NCBI GenBank assembly: GCA_934255105.1
Contig: CAKQNH010000246.1
Coordinates: forward strand, 1-6,988
Direction: 5' to 3'
Source of the DNA: an uncultured Pirellulaceae bacterium
GTDB lineage: Bacteria > Planctomycetota > Planctomycetia > Pirellulales > Pirellulaceae
DNA: 6,988 bases
Below, piece by piece: positions 5,811 through 6,988 of this stretch; within the stretch, counting starts at the first letter, position 1; each line of letters starts with the position of its first letter. The notes beneath the pieces were generated by a model. The model saw only the letters and a list, made by a program, of their open reading frames with translations. It made no database searches and was not told where the DNA came from. Position numbers and translations under genes: made by a program.

Positions 5811-6988
5811 CGTCCCGTCGTCATCCTCCTTGGCATTGAATTGCGAATAGAAGTGGTCAACCGATAGCTGGTGATCAACTCGCTCGCGCAATCGCGATTC
5901 GGAGCGCACATCGGAAACTGCGAACGGCTTGGGGATTATTAAATGAAAGGCTGCAGTTTCCCATTTGACGTCCAAGCTATTGGGAAACAGGTCGGTTGCC
6001 AGCTCGCCCTCTCCGTTTTTGTTCGAAGTGCTATTGAGAAAGTTGATCGCCAGCAGCACATCTATCGGCGACAGAAATCCGTCGCCGTTGGTGTCGATGT
6101 AAAACGCTGGCAACTCATTAACGTTTGTCGGAACGGGCAATACCCGCGCTCCGCCCGCGTTAAGCGAATTGATGATGATGAGCACGTCGATGGGTGTGAT
6201 TAGGTCGTTGCGGCTGACATCCAACGGCCGCAAAGGATTCCGCCAAGGCCGCGTATTCGCGATACGAAGTTCCGCGTCTACACCCTGAATCACATGTAGC
6301 GACTCTCCGTTTGCGAAGATCGGCGGCGCAATATTCCACGTGGTGGTGAGTTCGACCTGGTCGTCGTCATCGTGTCGCAGCAGCAGCACGTTTGTGCCTC
6401 CGGAGAGACGAATAACATCTTCGGGGCACAACGCGATTCGGTTCGCGCCTGCACCTCGAATGTCTAGCACTTCGAGACTCTGTATATCGGCGTTGGACCT
6501 CAAGTCGAGCTGTATGTCGCTGCTGGTCAATCGCAGGCTGTCCTGACCATCTCCGGCGCGGAAAGCAAATGGCATCAGGCTGCCGAGCAGGAGTTGATCA
6601 TCGCCACCGTGTGTCAGAACCACAAGGTTCGACACAATCGAGACGGCGATATCCCGCGAATTGCCGTTCATGCCAATCGTCATGGTCCCAGCACTGGAGG
6701 AGATTGAAACGACATCTGCAGAGGCGCTCGCAATTCGGCCAGCAGCATCATTGCCTCGGACGACGAGCGGCCCAGGGGCAGGCGTGGCATGGAATAATCC
6801 AACAAAGTGCAGGTCGTTGTTCGATTCATCATTCTCTGCGATCGCATTGGTTGGTTCTCAACCACAATGACAAACCCAATGTCTGGATCGGCCAGCGCTC
6901 CGGCCAGGTTTGCCGCGTCGAGCACCAGCGTGTGCATTCCTGGAGTTCGATATGCGGAATTGGTGATGGCCATGCGCTGTCCGATCTC
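5784..6988 (-). CDS. C-terminal part of a large surface protein with dockerin type I domain; 5' partial, frameshifted
   Basis: The gene enters from the right edge (EIGQRMAITNSAYRTPGMHT, then LAGALADPDIGFVIVVENQP) and changes frame at about 6847-6857. The following frame is open from 6857 (NAIAENDESNNDLHFVGLFH, then the ATG at 6683) to TAG 5784-5786. Adding one base near CCAAT on the coding strand would give VENQPNAIAEND. A beta-rich region follows, with Ca-binding-like acidic turns (GGDDQLLLG, AGDGQDSLRL, SLEVLDIRGAGANRIAL, RHDDDDQVELTTTW), like the repeats of giant planctomycete cadherin/RTX-type surface proteins. Then comes a dockerin and a polar tail of about 80 residues ending in PQWPAG. 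Such proteins are large and exported; the start, signal peptide and most of the length are outside the window. The 299-residue frame from 6683 has a Met at its start but is almost surely not a separate gene. The frameshift may be a real mutation or a sequence error. Confidence 0.83.
6033..6233 (-). other. Dockerin type I domain (two EF-hand-like repeats)
   Basis: Two calcium-binding loops separated by about 30 residues: DVSRNDLITPID (6186-6221) and DTNGDGFLSPID (6060-6095), each followed by a helix (VLIIINSLN and VLLAINFLN). The second loop has ideal D-x-N-x-D-G ligands; the first has Asp, Ser, Asn and a final Asp, so it probably still binds calcium. Dockerins bind cohesins in cellulosomes, but planctomycetes carry many dockerins at the ends of surface proteins without a known cellulosome; their partner here is unknown. 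Confidence 0.9.

Noticed and set aside
1..6988. CRISPR array, tRNA, rRNA or riboswitch
   Set aside because: I saw no regularly spaced repeats, cloverleaf-like sequence or known RNA motif on either strand by eye; a covariance-model scan would be needed to exclude small RNAs.

Overview
The window looks like planctomycete DNA from the Pirellula/Rhodopirellula group. Four things point there: a degenerate REP-associated tyrosine transposase (RAYT) of the planctomycete type, a secreted DUF4838 protein, a squalene-cyclase-like repeat protein of the secreted planctomycete kind, and a surface protein ending in a planctomycete-style dockerin. The assignment rests on recognised protein families and moderate GC, not on a database search.

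Layout: positions 1-1090 hold the remains of a mobile unit. A RAYT-type transposase pseudogene (358-682) keeps its N- and C-terminal ends but has lost its catalytic middle. It lies between two exact 20-bp copies of one sequence in inverted orientation (151-170 and 908-927), with several short hairpins around it. Two plus-strand genes follow: an unrecognised 120-aa protein (1091-1453) and a small exported protein made of little more than one SecD P1-head-like domain (1608-2135). After a gene-poor spacer, a long minus-strand gene (2360-4816) encodes a secreted 818-aa DUF4838 protein, probably acting on carbohydrate. Divergent from it is a broken squalene/prenyltransferase-repeat gene (4940-5810) with an internal deletion and a one-base frameshift. 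Converging on that, and overlapping its 3' end, is the C-terminal part of a large surface protein with a dockerin (5784 to the right edge), which also carries a frameshift near 6850.

No operon or joint pathway is evident. The genes are single units in mixed orientation, and most protein products are predicted to be exported. The main theme is decay: three of the six recognisable genes are disrupted, while the 818-aa frame is intact. I found no convincing new multi-gene system. The best leads are the inverted-repeat-flanked RAYT remnant, the orphan exported SecD-head protein, and the question of whether the small frameshifts are real or sequence errors.
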